This document shows positions 39,173 to 52,541 of a stretch of DNA of 64,000 nucleotides, piece by piece. A program made the translations under genes and the position numbers. Position 1 is the stretch's first letter; every line of letters begins with the position of its first letter. This DNA comes from Megamerina dolium (lineage: Eukaryota; Arthropoda; Insecta; Diptera; Megamerinidae), in contig OY978530.1 of the NCBI GenBank assembly GCA_963854835.1, forward strand, positions 14,498,720 through 14,562,719, given 5' to 3'. A model generated the notes under the pieces. The model did no database searches. It had not been told where the DNA came from and was given only the letters and a program-made list of their open reading frames with translations.

Positions 39173-39413
39173 GCACTTATAAGTCCCGAAATGCTCTATG
39201 GCCGAGCCTCTCTTCCACTAATGTTGACAGTATAAGAAGGAACCTACTTAATTTAGTAAGTTCCGAATAACATAAATAAATAAATGAATAACAGATGGGC
39301 ACAGTTCGAAATAAAATTCTTTTCGATATTAAATTTATGCTTCAGCCTGGGATCGAACCCACGACCTGTAGGGTCAGAAGACCAACGCACTAATACCTGA
39401 GCTACTAAGCCAA
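39173..39413 (-). mobile_element. tRNA-derived SINE, copy D (internally rearranged, minus strand)
   Basis: The 5' head (GAGCTACTAAGCC complement, B box in GGGTTCGATCCCAGG) and the 3' tail (GAGGCTCGGCCATAGAGC to CTTATAAGTGCCAC) match the family. The middle is replaced by an AT-rich AATAAATAAATGAATAA stretch. Confidence 0.75.
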
Positions 39414-39484
39414 TAAAACTAAATAATACTAAATATTTGTGATTTATTTATGAATGACATCTTAATATATTTTTCTTAATTGTG

Positions 39485-42400
39485 TTGTTGGTGGTCTGGT
39501 GGTGTTTTCGCAATGTAACGTGTCTAACTGCCTTAACCGGGTGGGGTGCGATGCACGGGACAGGTCTGCTCCAAAAGAGCGTCCTGTGACATTTACTACA
39601 GTTGCCATGCTGAAAGGCACGAATTAGGATGTGGATTTTTGATCAGCAAGAGACTACGACATCTTGTCTCGTATTTCACGCCTGTGAACGAGAGGCTGGC
39701 CACAATCCGCATCAAGGCAAAATTTTTCAACATCAGCCTTATATGTGCCCCGATGGATGAGAAGGACAATGTGACCAAGGAGAGCTTCTTTCAGCGCCTC
39801 GAAGAGGCTTATGACCGCTGCCCCCGCCACGATATCAAAATCGTGCTTGGCGACTTTAATGCCAGGGCGAGCAAGGAAGGTACCTTTGGTCGAACTGTCA
39901 GAAAATTCAGCCTCCACCAGAACACCTCCGATAACGGAATGAGGCTAATCGACTTCGCCGCAGCACGAAACATGGTAATTGGTGGTACCAGATTCCACCA
40001 TCTCGACATCCACAAAGCGACGTGGATGTCTCCAGATCAACGAACAAGAAATCAAATTGATCATGTGATGATTGACGGAAGGCATGCTTCCAGTGTGATG
40101 GACGTGGAATCGATCCGTGATGCCAACATCGACTCGGATCACTACCTTGTTGCAGCTAAGGTGCGCACACGTTTATGTGTTGCAAATAACAAAAGAGGTC
40201 CCACACAGAGAAAGCTCGACGTCAGTAAACTGCGATCACCAGAGACAGCACATGCATTTTCCACTCGACTATCGGATCTGATTATGCAGAACACTCCCCC
40301 ACTTGATGATACATGCGCACGGTGGACACATATATCCCACTCCATGACTACTGCTGCCGACGAGGTAATCGGTTACCACCGGACTCTGAGGAATGAGTGG
40401 TATGATCAGGAGTGTCGCGACGCTACCGCAGAGAAAGACGCCGCCTACAGAAAAATCCTGCGTTCAGGCGCAACGCGAGCTGTTAAGGAGCGGTATAGAG
40501 AGAAAAGGAGTGCAGAGAGACGTCTTTTCAGGCGCAAGAAGAGGGAGTTGGAAAGCCGCGAGTGTGAGGAGATAGAGATGTGTACCGACAAGAATGAGTG
40601 GAGAATGAGTGAGAGGAGGTTTAAATCCCGGAGCCTCTTCTTGTCGTGATGGAAATGGGAATCTGGTTACAGATGTCCAGAGTGTACTGAGCCTATGGAG
40701 GGAACACTTCTCCACGTTGCTGAATGGCGATGCTACGAACAATTCCGCCAGTGGAGGAGTTTGCCCGATAACCCCAATTATAGATGATGGTGTTGATGTT
40801 CCACCACCCGACTATGACGAGGTTGAAACGGCCATTTTAAGGCTGCAGAACAACAAAGCTGCAGGTGCTGATAGCCTGCCTGCCGAGTTGTTTAAGACCA
40901 GAGGCGATGAGCTGCTCGCCTGCATGCACCAGCTCATAAGCAGAATATGGTCTGATGAAAGCATGCCCGATGATTGGAGGCTCAGTGTACTCTGTCCTGT
41001 ACATAAAAAAGGTGACCCCTCCTGAGCATCGCATACAAAGTTCTATCGAGCATACTGTGTGAAAGGTTGAAGCTTATGCTCAACAACCTGATTGGACCTT
41101 ATCAGTGTGGCTTCAGACCTGGTAAATTCACCATCGACCAGATTTTCACACTGCGCCAAATCCTAGAGAAGACCCAAGAAAAACAGATCGACACACACCA
41201 CCTATTTGTTGATTACAAAGCCGCTTTCGACAGTCCGGTAAGGGATTACCTCTACGCAACAATGTCTGAGTTCGGTATTCCTGCAAAGCTCATTCCACTT
41301 TGTAGAATGACACTGCATAACTCCTGTTGTGCAGTGAAAATTGGGAGGGACCTCTCCGCACCGTTTAGTACCGAACGGCGTTTTAGACAAGGTGATTCGT
41401 TATCGTGCGACTTCTTCAATCTTATTATGGAGAATCTTATTATGGTACTATCTTCAACAAAAGTGTCATGCTGTTAGCGTATGCCGACGATATTGACATA
41501 ATCGGCATGAACACGCGAGCAGTCAGTGCAGCATTCTCAGAGTTGGAAAGAGAGTCGCGTCGGATGGGTCTCACGGTGAACGAGGGCAAGACGAAGTATC
41601 TAGTGTCAACAAACAAAGAGTCCCAGCGTCTTGGACAGCACGTCACTGTTGACAACTACGCTTTTGAAGTAGTAAGGGACTTTGTCTATTTAGTATGACG
41701 TCAGCTTGAAGATCATGCGTAGGATAACTCTTGCTAACAAGTGTTACTTTGGGCTGAGTAAGCAATTGAGAAGTCGAGCCCTCTCTCGAAGAACGAAAAC
41801 TACACTCTACAAGTCTCTCATCATGCCTGTCCTAACATATGGCGCTGAAGCCTGGACAATTTCTACCTCGGATGAGCGAATGCTTGGGGTGTTGGGTCAT
41901 ATACCCAAACGTTAAGTACATATGTACTATAACTGTTTGGCCATGGCTTGAGAACCCCTGTATGTAGTACGATTGTCCCGTTAAATCTCATTTCATGTAT
42001 TCAATTATGTTAAATAATATTCGTCTATTCAATTATATTGAATACATGAAATGATATTTAATCGTTAGTCAATTCACTCATGCTTTCTACTTTGTAGATC
42101 ATACTTTGTTTAAAATTGATATAATAAATTAGTCTTTTGATGGCAACCGAACGTAACACATCGCTGTAATATAGCTCTTGTTTTTTTTGTGCTTGAGCTT
42201 AAGGAAAACGCTTCTTGACCATACATGGGGTTTTCGAGAGAAAAGTCCTACGCAACATCTTTGGACCTATTTGCGTTGGTGGCGAGTACCGAATAAGGTA
42301 CAACCATGAGCTGTATGCCGATATTGACATAGTAAAGCGCATCAAAATCCAGCGGCTGCGAACCCGCTGGAGGACGACGCAGAAGAGGGAGACCTATGCT

Positions 42401-42508
42401 CCGGTGGAAAGACCAAGTACTGGAGACCTGATGGCTCTTGGAATTTCTAACTGGCGCCAGCTAGCGAAGAACAGAGATGGCTGGCGAAGCATGTTATTTT
42501 CGGTCTAA
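39485..42508 (+). pseudogene. LINE family A, copy 5, split by a solo LTR
   Basis: After a short 5' leader and a deletion, the endonuclease ORF (39546-40649) keeps IVLGDFNARASKEGTFG and NQIDHVMIDGRHASS, but lacks the N-terminal catalytic region. RT is spread over frames from 40609, with a ~70-base gap after HKKGDP. The same rearrangement before YADD seen in copy 3 is present (ENLIMVLSSTK, about 41430-41460). A solo BEL LTR (41890-42225) interrupts the C-terminal region, which resumes as GVFERKVLRNIFG and ends with NWRQLAKNRDGWRSMLFSV at 42508, directly against a BEL LTR. Confidence 0.88.
41890..42225 (+). mobile_element. Solo LTR of BEL copy 1 family, with 5-bp target duplication
   Basis: It starts TGTTGGGTCATATACCCAAA and ends CTTGACCATACA, a TG...CA LTR of 336 bp. 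TGGGG flanks it on both sides (41885-41889 and 42226-42230) and the LINE sequence is continuous if LTR and one TGGGG are removed. A 5-bp duplication fits BEL/Pao integrase. Solo LTRs arise by recombination between the two LTRs of a full element. Confidence 0.93.
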
Positions 42509-42509
42509 A

Positions 42510-42791
42510 TCAATTGTTTGCTTTGCTATTTGTCCATTATGCTTATGTATGTATATATTTTTCTTATATACTTATAATGCTGTACTTAATGCTGTTATTT
42601 TTAATTCTCTTTTGCTTTGTACATGTTGAAATTGAACTCAATATAATAAATCAGTTATACAGACTTGAAACTAAACAGTTAATCAGACTTGAAACTAAAC
42701 GCATCGTTTTTGATCGATACACACGAAAATTAATTGCTATTATTGCTACACAAAATTCGTGCGGTTAAGGAAAAGGCTTCTTGATCCTACA
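42510..42791 (+). repeat. 5' LTR of BEL copy 2 (truncated at its 5' end)
   Basis: It matches the 3' LTR from 48455 on (TCAATTGTTTGCTTTGCTAT) and ends CTTCTTGATCCTACA. The first ~34 bases present in the 3' LTR are missing at the junction with LINE A copy 5. A GACTTGAAACTAAACG unit is duplicated relative to the 3' LTR. Confidence 0.88.
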
Positions 42792-42796
42792 TTTTT

Positions 42797-42814
42797 TGGC
42801 GCCCAACGTGGGGC
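42797..42814 (+). other. Primer-binding site, Lys-tRNA type
   Basis: TGGCGCCCAACGTGGGGC lies five bases after the LTR end CCTACA. It is complementary to the 3' end of a tRNA-Lys isoacceptor as known from other retroelements. Confidence 0.8.
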
Positions 42815-43486
42815 AGTGTCATTAAATAAATAATTTAAAATATTTCAATATCGTTTGCGTAAAAATATAAAATTTAAAGTAAAGATTGCTCGTGTCGTGG
42901 TGGTCAACATTGGACTTTTCAACATTTCCGCCATTCGAACTACTGGAATTATTCGCCGTTGGACATTCAACGAATTAATTCCTGATTTGGAAAAGTTGCA
43001 AAGGCTAGTTGTAAAGGAAATATAATCGTTATTTGAAAGTCCACAAAACGGTATTTTCTGAAAACGATTTTCTGCTATTGTCGCTGCCATTTTTTTTTTC
43101 GTCATCGCTGCGCTGCTTTGCTGTCGCTTCAAATATTATCAGCTAACGCTACTTTGCTACGTCGCTGCGTCAGTGCGCTACGCTAAAAACATTAGCAGCT
43201 GTCGCTACCTCGCTACATCGTCTTCTCTGTTGCGCTGCTCAGCTCGCTGCGCTAATCATCATAAACCAATAAACATTTTTTCATTTTGCTTTGGTTGCAC
43301 ATGGTTATTGCGGTACTTTTACCCAACGTTACGTATTTGTTTTTGCCGCTGATGCATAACGCTTTCATCAAATACGGTATTTTTTCTTAAAACCCGTTGG
43401 TGGTTACTTAATACTTATACTTATAAAGTTATTTATCGAATATACACTTTAACCAAATTGATACTCCTCTTTTTGTTTGTTTCGCA

Positions 43487-45121
43487 ATGACTTTGGAGGA
43501 ATTAACACAACAACGCGCTAATATCAAAAAAAATATTAAGCGTATAAAGAACATTGTGGAAGCTAGTCTGCGACCAGGTGGTAAATTGCTAGCCGTGCCT
43601 GAATATCGATGTAGATTGGGTATCATTGAGTCGTACTTCGAGCAAATCCTATCAATACAAACGGAAATTGAAAAGGTAGACTGTGAGGATAATAGTCGTG
43701 CAGATTTAGAGGAATTGTACATTACAGCGAAGCTTATCATTCAATCGCAGCTAGCTGAAGACTACAATGTCACTCCGTCAGACACTACTTGCGTCATGCA
43801 ATCTAGTTCGAAGCTACCTAAGCTCAAACTGTCTTCATTCAATGGCAAATATTCAGAGTATCACAATTTCATGTCATCCTTCAAACAAATAATCGATCGT
43901 GAAATTCATTTGTCGAATATTGAAAAATTTAACCATTTGCGCAATTGCCTACAGGGTCCGGCTCTAGAAACCATTGATGCATTTCAGGTCACCAATGAAA
44001 ATTACCCCAAAGCATTAGAAAGGCTTAAATGTCGGTATGATAATCCAACGCTCATATTTTTAGAAAATATTTCGTCGCTTTTAGAACTGTCGTCAGTATC
44101 GAAATCCAGCGGTACACAATTAAGAAGCCTTATTGATAAGGCGTCCGCGATCTACGGCTCATTACTGTCATTGGGCACTGACAGCCAAATATCTCAGGCC
44201 ATGTTGATTTATCTTGTACTACAAAGGTTGATGAGGAGACAAATCGTAAATGGAAGGAGTCGTTAGATTTCAAAACGTTGCCAACCTGGAATGACTGCTC
44301 AAACGTTTTAGGGAGACATTGTCAATATTTAGATTCGAGCGACCATGATCATACTTCAGCGCGGGTACATCAAGGTGGAAACAAGATTCCTAAATCAAGG
44401 AGCCAACACAAGGGGTATTCGTTTATTTGCTCTAACTCGAAGTGTTTGATGTGCTTGAGTGGTAACCACAAGATTTACAACTGTGATCGCTTCAAGGCCC
44501 TTACTGTGGCTCAACGCTGCTGTACATACCCATATAAACAACTCTTCAATGGATCATATAATTCTCGCCACAGCTATGATATTTGTTCGTGACGCTTCAG
44601 ATGATTACAGGCTGGGCAGAGCTTTATTGGATTCTTGTTCGCAAGTGAATTTTATCACTGATGATTTTAATCAAAGGCTTCAACTACCCAGAGGTAAACA
44701 CAACATTGCAATTTACAGTATTGGAAATACGCCAGCCAACATCAAGTATAAAACTTCAACCACCATAAAATCACGAACTACTGGGTTTGAACTTCCTTTA
44801 ACATTCTGTGTCACTTCGCACATTGCTTATCAACCAGAGGCAGAAATAGACATCTCGTCTTGGAATATTCCAAAGAATACTGATTTCGCTGATAACGAAT
44901 TCTACAAATCGAAACGTGTTGATTTACTTCTAGGAACAGAAAGTTTTTTCAGCCTCCTCTCTGTTGGCCAGATTCGACTTGCCGAAAACTTGCCTGTTTT
45001 GCAGAAAACGCTATTAGGTTGGGTTGTATCGGGTCGATTTCAAAAGCACCCTAGCGCGCAAACCTCCACATGCTTGCTAACATGCGATGACCCATTAGAC
45101 GAAAAACTAGAACGCTTTTGA
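43487..45121 (+). pseudogene. BEL copy 2 gag and protease
   Basis: Gag (43487-44266, 259 codons) opens with MTLEELTQQRANIKKNI and includes KLPKLKLSSFNGKYSEYHNF and NHLRNCLQGPALETIDAF, typical of DUF1759-type BEL Gag. The frame ends at a TAG and shifts. In another frame a Cys-rich knuckle-like stretch follows (CLMCLSGNHKIYNCDRF). The frame returns at about 44459 for the protease (ALLDSCSQVNFITDDF and LLLGTESFFSLLSVGQI). It stops at a TGA (45119-45121), with another stop at 45187-45189. Confidence 0.88.
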
Positions 45122-45226
45122 TAAATCGAAGAAATATCGAACACTGTGGATGTGTGGACTCGTGAGCAACACAGTTGTGAGCGTTTGTAGACTGAAACAG
45201 TCTATCAAAACTGCGATGGCAGGATC

Positions 45227-46672
45227 GTGGTTAGCTTGCCGTTCAAAGACGATCCTTTGTGTTTGGGAAATTCATATGACACGGCATTGAGAAAGTTTGT
45301 TGCACAAGAACGTCGTTTATCCCGTTCTCCAGAGTTCAAAGAGCAGTATGTAGCTTTCATGGAAGAATATGAGAAATTGGGCCACATGACTTTAAAAAAG
45401 ACCCCTAACCTAAATGAGCCTCACTACTACATTCCTCATCATTGCGTTTTAAGGCCATCAAGCACTACAACAAAATTGAGGGTTGTGTTTGACGCTTCCT
45501 GTCGCACCACTTCACAAAAATCTCTAAATGAGATGCAAATGGTTGGACCAACTCTTCAGAGTGATTTGGTAATACTTCTCATTCGTTTTCGTCTCTATCG
45601 CTTCGCTCTTACGGCTGACATCACAAAAATGTACAGGCAAGTACTCATGGCTCCCAAAGATCGCAAGTTTCAATATATACTATGGAGGAATTCGCCAGAT
45701 ACTGAAATTAACACTTATCAGCTAAATACAGTAACTTACGGCATGGCTGCAGCGCCATATTTAGCTGTGCGAAGTTTGATATACTTAGCCGATCGACATG
45801 CTTCTCAATATGAAATAGGTTCAAGAACAGTTAAAACATCTTTCTACGTTGATGACCTTATATGCGGTGCTGATTCTGTGGCGATGCTTTCTCAAATTAA
45901 ACATGAAGTGACAGACCTTCTAAAACTAGGACAATTCGAACTAACAAAGTGGCATTCCAATCATGAGCAATATAGAAACGATAAAGCTCCAAAAGACTTG
46001 AACTTCGATACCTCAATCACAAGTGCTCTTGGGCTTAACTGGGACCAAAATAAAGACGTCCTTTTGTTTTCATTCAAACCAAAGTCGAAACTAGCTATAA
46101 CAAACAAAATTACAAAGCGATCAATTCTTTCCATTGCCTCCTCGCTTTTTGATCCATTGGGACTTTTAGCTCCTCTTATTATATCGGCAAAAATAATTAT
46201 CCAGGAATTGTGGCTTCTTAAGCTTGAATGGGATGAATCTGTTCCACAAAACATATACTCTGCTTGGAATAATTTCATAAATAGTTTATCAGAACTTTCG
46301 TCAATTTCCATTCCAAGATATTGCCTTTCAGCAGATGCGCGGTCATTTCAACTCCATGGATTTTGCGATTCATCTATTCGCGCGTACGGCTGTTGCATAT
46401 ATACTCGTGTGGTGGATAAGTACGGCAACATAAGTGTTCATCTTCTTACAGCAAAGTCTAGAGTAGCACCAATTAAAAAGCAATCGCTGCCGAAACTAGA
46501 ACTTTGCGGTGCTCTACTCCTCTCTCGGCTTGTTGCAAAAATTAAACCAATATTTTTTAATCGTGTTTCTGATATGTATCTATGGATAGATTCGCAAATA
46601 GTGCTACACTGGCTAAAAACGCGCTCAGCTACACTTTCAGCATTCGTCGGGAATCGAGTATCTGAAATTTAA
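45227..46672 (+). pseudogene. BEL copy 2 reverse transcriptase and RNase H (open segment)
   Basis: This 481-codon open segment is in the same frame as gag, after two stop codons. It contains LRVVFDASCRTTSQKSLNEM, the palm ALTADITKMYRQVLMAPKDR, YGMAAAPYLAVRSLIYLADR and the catalytic FYVDDLICGADS (about 45842-45877). RNase H-region phrases follow: GLLAPLIISAK, LHGFCDSSIRAYGCCIYTRV and PKLELCGALLLSRLVAKIKP. It ends at a TAA (46670-46672) inside the RNase H region, and the same frame continues to about 46981. Confidence 0.92.
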
Positions 46673-47044
46673 GACCTCACAGCTGATTCCCACTGGAGAC
46701 ACCTCACAACGCACTGCAATGCAGCCGACATTGTATCTAGAGGCAGCTCTGTTGATGAACTTTGCAAATCTATATGGTACACCGGACCACAGTTTCTCTA
46801 TGAAGACATACAAAATTGGCCCAAAGATAACTATAGCGAAATAGACATGGAAGTAGTTGAAAAGGAAAATCGAAAGGCAGCGTTCAAGATGGTCGTGGTA
46901 ACAAATTGTGTAATTGATGTTGTTGACAGATGTAGTTCATATTTACATAGCGTTCATCTCATTGCTTGGATGTTTCGTTTTTAAACGAATTTACGCAAGC
47001 CTTCGCAAAATAAACAACAACTAAAACCTCTTTCTCCTCAGGAG

Positions 47045-48396
47045 TTGCAACATGCTTTACGATGCATCGTATGGAACATACAACAACACTATTTCGCTGA
47101 AGACATTCATCTGCTAAAGAGAGAGTTAACGGCGACTGGCACTTTGCGGTACTTAAATCCTTTCATCGATGATAGTGGAGATTTTCCGATGCTAAAAGTC
47201 GGCGGGCGACTCGAATTAGCTGACTTACTAGAAATCCGCAAGCATCCAATTCTACTACCTCGCAAGTGCGAATTCGTCAAGCGATACGTTCGTCATTTGC
47301 ATCTCAAAAATTATCATGCTGGTCCCAAACCACTACTTGCTCTGATTCGCCTCGAATTTTGGATTGTAAACGCACGAGACATTGCGAGACAGGTGGTCAG
47401 AAATTGTGTCCATTGCGTGCTATACAAACCTAAATTGCTACAACAAATGATGGGAAATTTACCAGTTGAGCGTTTGACGCCTTCACGCCCTTTTGCACGA
47501 TGCGGTGTTGATTTTTGCGGCCCTGTCGATATCTATCTCGGTATTACAGGAAAAACACCTTACAAGGCCTACATCGCCATTTTTATTTGTTTGGCTTCTA
47601 AGGCGGTACACATTGAACTTGTGACAGACTTGTCAACAAATGCCTTTTTAGCATCACTAAAGCGACTTATCGGCCGCAGAGGCTTGCCTTCTGATATTTT
47701 TGTGACAACGCAACAAACTTTGTTGGTGCAAGGAACAAACTCATGGATTTAAAGGCTTTTCTCTTTGATAGAGGGCATCGAGATGCGATTGTTAAGTATT
47801 GCGCTAATGAATTTATAAACTTTCATTTCATTCCTCCTAGAGCACCTCATTTTGGCGGCATTTGGGAGCCCGCTGTAAAGTCAGCTAAGGGTCATTTGAA
47901 CCGCAGCTTGAAAAACACAAGGCTAACATATGAGGAAATGACAACAGTCTTGATCGAAATTGAAGCAATCCTCAACTCTCGTCCTATAACACCACTTCCA
48001 ACTGACCCGAGCGACTTCGAAGCACTTACTCCAGGCCATTTTATTATTGGTGCTAATTTTAAGGCACTTCTGGAGCGTAATGTGTCGTCCAACATCAACT
48101 GTCTCGACAAATGGTCTCGCATTACCGCCATCAAACAAACGTTTTGGAAAAAATGGTCATATGATTATATCAACGAGCTTCAAATGCGCACAAAATGGTC
48201 AGCTGATCACTCAAACGTCACAAATGGAACAATGGTCATCATTCATGAAGATAACGTTCCTCCTCAGCATTGGCACTTGGGTAAAGTTGTAAACTGCTTA
48301 CCTGGTAGAGATTCACGCATTCGAGTTGTTGATATCCGTACCATAAGAGGCATCATTCGTCGTCCTATCCATAAGATTGCTGTGTTACCTGTTTGA
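47045..48396 (+). pseudogene. BEL copy 2 integrase
   Basis: The zinc finger (HLHLKNYHAGPKPLLALI to CVHCVLYKPKLL) and the catalytic-core start RPFARCGVDFCGPVDIYLG are in the first open segment (47045-47752). A frameshift near 47735-47743 falls just where the second catalytic Asp block should be. The second segment (47743-48396) carries [20 protein letters not shown] with the third acidic residue, TWMVIIHEDNV-like C-terminal strands and VVDIRTIRGIIRRPIHKI. The shift disables the enzyme. Confidence 0.9.
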
Positions 48397-48420
48397 AAGG
48401 TCTTTCAATCGGGGCCGGGA

Positions 48421-48630
48421 TGTTGAGTCATAGATTAACAAATCATAAAACCACTCAATTGTTTGCTTTGCTATTTGTCTATTATGCTTATGTATGTATA
48501 TATTTTTCTTATATACTTATAATGCTGTGCTTAATGCTGTTATTTTTAATTCTCTTTTGCTTTGTACATGTTGAAATTGAACTCAATATAATAAATCAGT
48601 TATACGGTTGACTTGAAACTAAACGCATCG
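48421..48630 (+). repeat. 3' LTR of BEL copy 2 (truncated at its 3' end)
   Basis: It begins TGTTGAGTCATAG right after GGGGCCGGGA, which would serve as polypurine tract. It follows the 5' LTR closely up to AAACGCATCG, then is replaced by (TG)n and (TA)n. Confidence 0.85.
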
Positions 48631-50264
<1,634 letters not shown>

Positions 50265-50265
<1 letters not shown>

Positions 50266-51300
50266 CGGATCTCCGATTGACTCAAGTTTTGCCATGGAAA
50301 TTTAAACTTTTGTTTTGCAAAAACTTACAGGAAAATTACTATGACACTCGATATCCATCAACTTACATAAAAAACTCTCTATTTTATAGTTGACTAATGA
50401 AAATACATAAAAATTCGCCTACGGATTTAATATTAGGTGGTGACATCTACCCATCACTGATATTGGAAGACTTTAGAAAAAACGTTGATGGAACTTTTAT
50501 TTTACATTTATTTGTTGGATAGTCACTGGTCGTCTTCCGAATTGCTTATACAACTCACTGAAAGTTGCCATGTGCCTTCTCATATACCATGCGTTGGACA
50601 TCAGACAGAAAACAACTTTCGTAAGGAATCCAATTGTCTCACCTCTCTCACAACGACTCGAATCGTGAATTTAATCAACACTGCTGTTGCGAATACATAC
50701 TACCCACTATGTAGAGGAATGCACCTCCTGTGACAATGTACAAGGTTTAGCAAATTTACGGTTGAGGATAGCACGTCAGTAGACAGCGAATCTGCAACAA
50801 CAACCAAGGCAAGTAAGCTACCTACTCGACCCACCGGCAAACTCATCTCAGTTCCACATTTACCACATTAGCACAAGTGGTGAACTCCATGGACTCAATG
50901 ACGTTTCATGGACTTGCTTCTGCATGTCGATAATCAGCCTGGTGATGTCGTCCACCAGTTTTTCAACGTGATATAAAGATTGAACTGTACTTCTCCAATA
51001 GTTGTAAGGCCTTCCCTTTTTGCTGCTGTGTAAGCACACCTGCCCATTCTTCCATATGTGCATTTAATTCCTCTTTAACAGTTCCTGGTCTTTCACTTTT
51101 CAACGACAACCCCTTTCACAATCTACAATGGCAGTTACTTCCTGACAATGATCAATCACCATTCCTTTCTGTATTACTTGGAATTTTTATTCTTACCGGT
51201 ACCATTCCATTTTCTTTACGTTCCACTAACGTCTTTAAAAGTATGATAATATTTTTGAATTCCTTATCTGCTTCCATTACCTCATATATGTAATATTGAT
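50265..51300. other. Retroelement debris, weakly recognisable
   Basis: On the plus strand about 50408-50440, SPTDLILGGDIYPSLILEDF resembles the end of a BEL/Pao protease. On the minus strand about 50863-50990, HVEKLVDDITRLI and ETSLSPWSSPLVLMW resemble the start of a Gypsy RT. Neither can be extended into a longer domain. The remainder has no recognisable feature. Confidence 0.4.
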
Positions 51301-51361
51301 TCTAACCAGAGAACGTGTAATACGAGAGAAGTCATAATTTGGCTTATTTCTGATTACACAT

Positions 51362-51708
51362 GGGTGCCGTGGCTCAGTGGTTAGTGTGTTGGCGTTCTGA
51401 TCTGTAGGTCGTGGTTCAATCCCCGGCCCATGCATAACAAATTTAATATCGAAAATATTTTTCTTTCGAACGGTACGCAATTGGCAATTCTTCCGACAGT
51501 TACAACTTGCCATGAAAAAGCTTCTAAAAGAACTCTATGACAAAGCTCAGAAAAAGTGATGTCGCAAGGGTTCTGCCGTTCGGAACCGGCTAAAATAAGT
51601 AGGTCCCTTCTAATACTGTCCAAAATTTAACTCGCACAACAGTAATTGAAGAGAAGCTCGGCCAATGAGTCCTTCGGGGCTTTAAGTGCCACATATTTAT
51701 TATTTTAT
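51362..51708 (+). mobile_element. tRNA-derived SINE, copy E (left arm)
   Basis: A box TGGCTCAGTGG (about 51370) and B box GGTTCAATCCCC are present. It is followed by AATGCCAT (51709-51716), the 3' target duplication. The 5' target duplication is lost through a small deletion in this arm. It occupies the same place as copy F in the right arm. Confidence 0.9.
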
Positions 51709-52289
51709 AATGCCATGAACTGAAGAGCAAATGATGTAAATTAACATAGCAAAATAATATTGAATTTTATGTGGCAACGCTCCTTTTATATACACATATG
51801 TGGATTTTGCTATTTACTTGATTGATTATATGAAGAAATAGAAATTAGGAACAAAAAAGCGACAAACTCGATTTTGCATGTGTCCACAATATATGTGGAT
51901 TGGAGGATTGTATGGGGGAGGGTGGAAGTGTTTTATGTGTTGTGTTATTTCGTCGTTTTGTTTTGATTACGTTTTTGATATATTCGTATTCTGTGCAGAA
52001 TGTGTACAAAATATTTTTATCATTTTGAATTGATTGCCATTGATTCCCTGATTTACTTCAAACAAATTTAAATAATACTTACCTATTAAATGCTAACCAG
52101 CATTTCCTACAAATCATGATTATGATAATTATGATATTTATTTAATTTCTCTTCTATCAAAAATCCAAAATAATTATAATTAATATTATTAATATTAATA
52201 TAATAATGGTATAATTTTATTACATAATAATCATAAAGTAGTCATACTAACAATATTTAATATAATTTTAGTAATAGTTTTAATAGTAT

Positions 52290-52512
52290 TGTAACGAGTA
52301 TCGATAGTTGGTTACTCATCACTATTGAGGCAAAAGTTGCTAGTACATTAAAGTGTTATTGTAAATAGTTGATTGAAAACAGAGTTTATTATATAAATTG
52401 TTGCTGTATATAGCTGTATAAAATAAGTGTTGCAGTTATTATTAACAGAATCCAGTAAACGAACAAAGTAATTCAAATAGAATTAAACGCTCACAAGAAT
52501 AAAAACATAACA
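52290..52512 (+). repeat. 5' LTR of deleted Gypsy element (internal deletion)
   Basis: It is 223 bp against ~438 bp for the 3' LTR. About 215 bases after CTCATCACTATTG are missing, and the rest aligns closely through AAACGCTCACAAGAATAAAA. Confidence 0.9.
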
Positions 52513-52514
52513 AT

Positions 52515-52531
52515 TGGTGTCAGAAGTGGGA
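52515..52531 (+). other. Primer-binding site, probably Leu-tRNA type
   Basis: TGGTGTCAGAAGTGGGA lies two bases after the LTR. The TGGTGTCAG start resembles the complement of a tRNA-Leu 3' end; the tRNA identity is inference. Confidence 0.6.
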
Positions 52532-52541
52532 TTCTGTAAAG

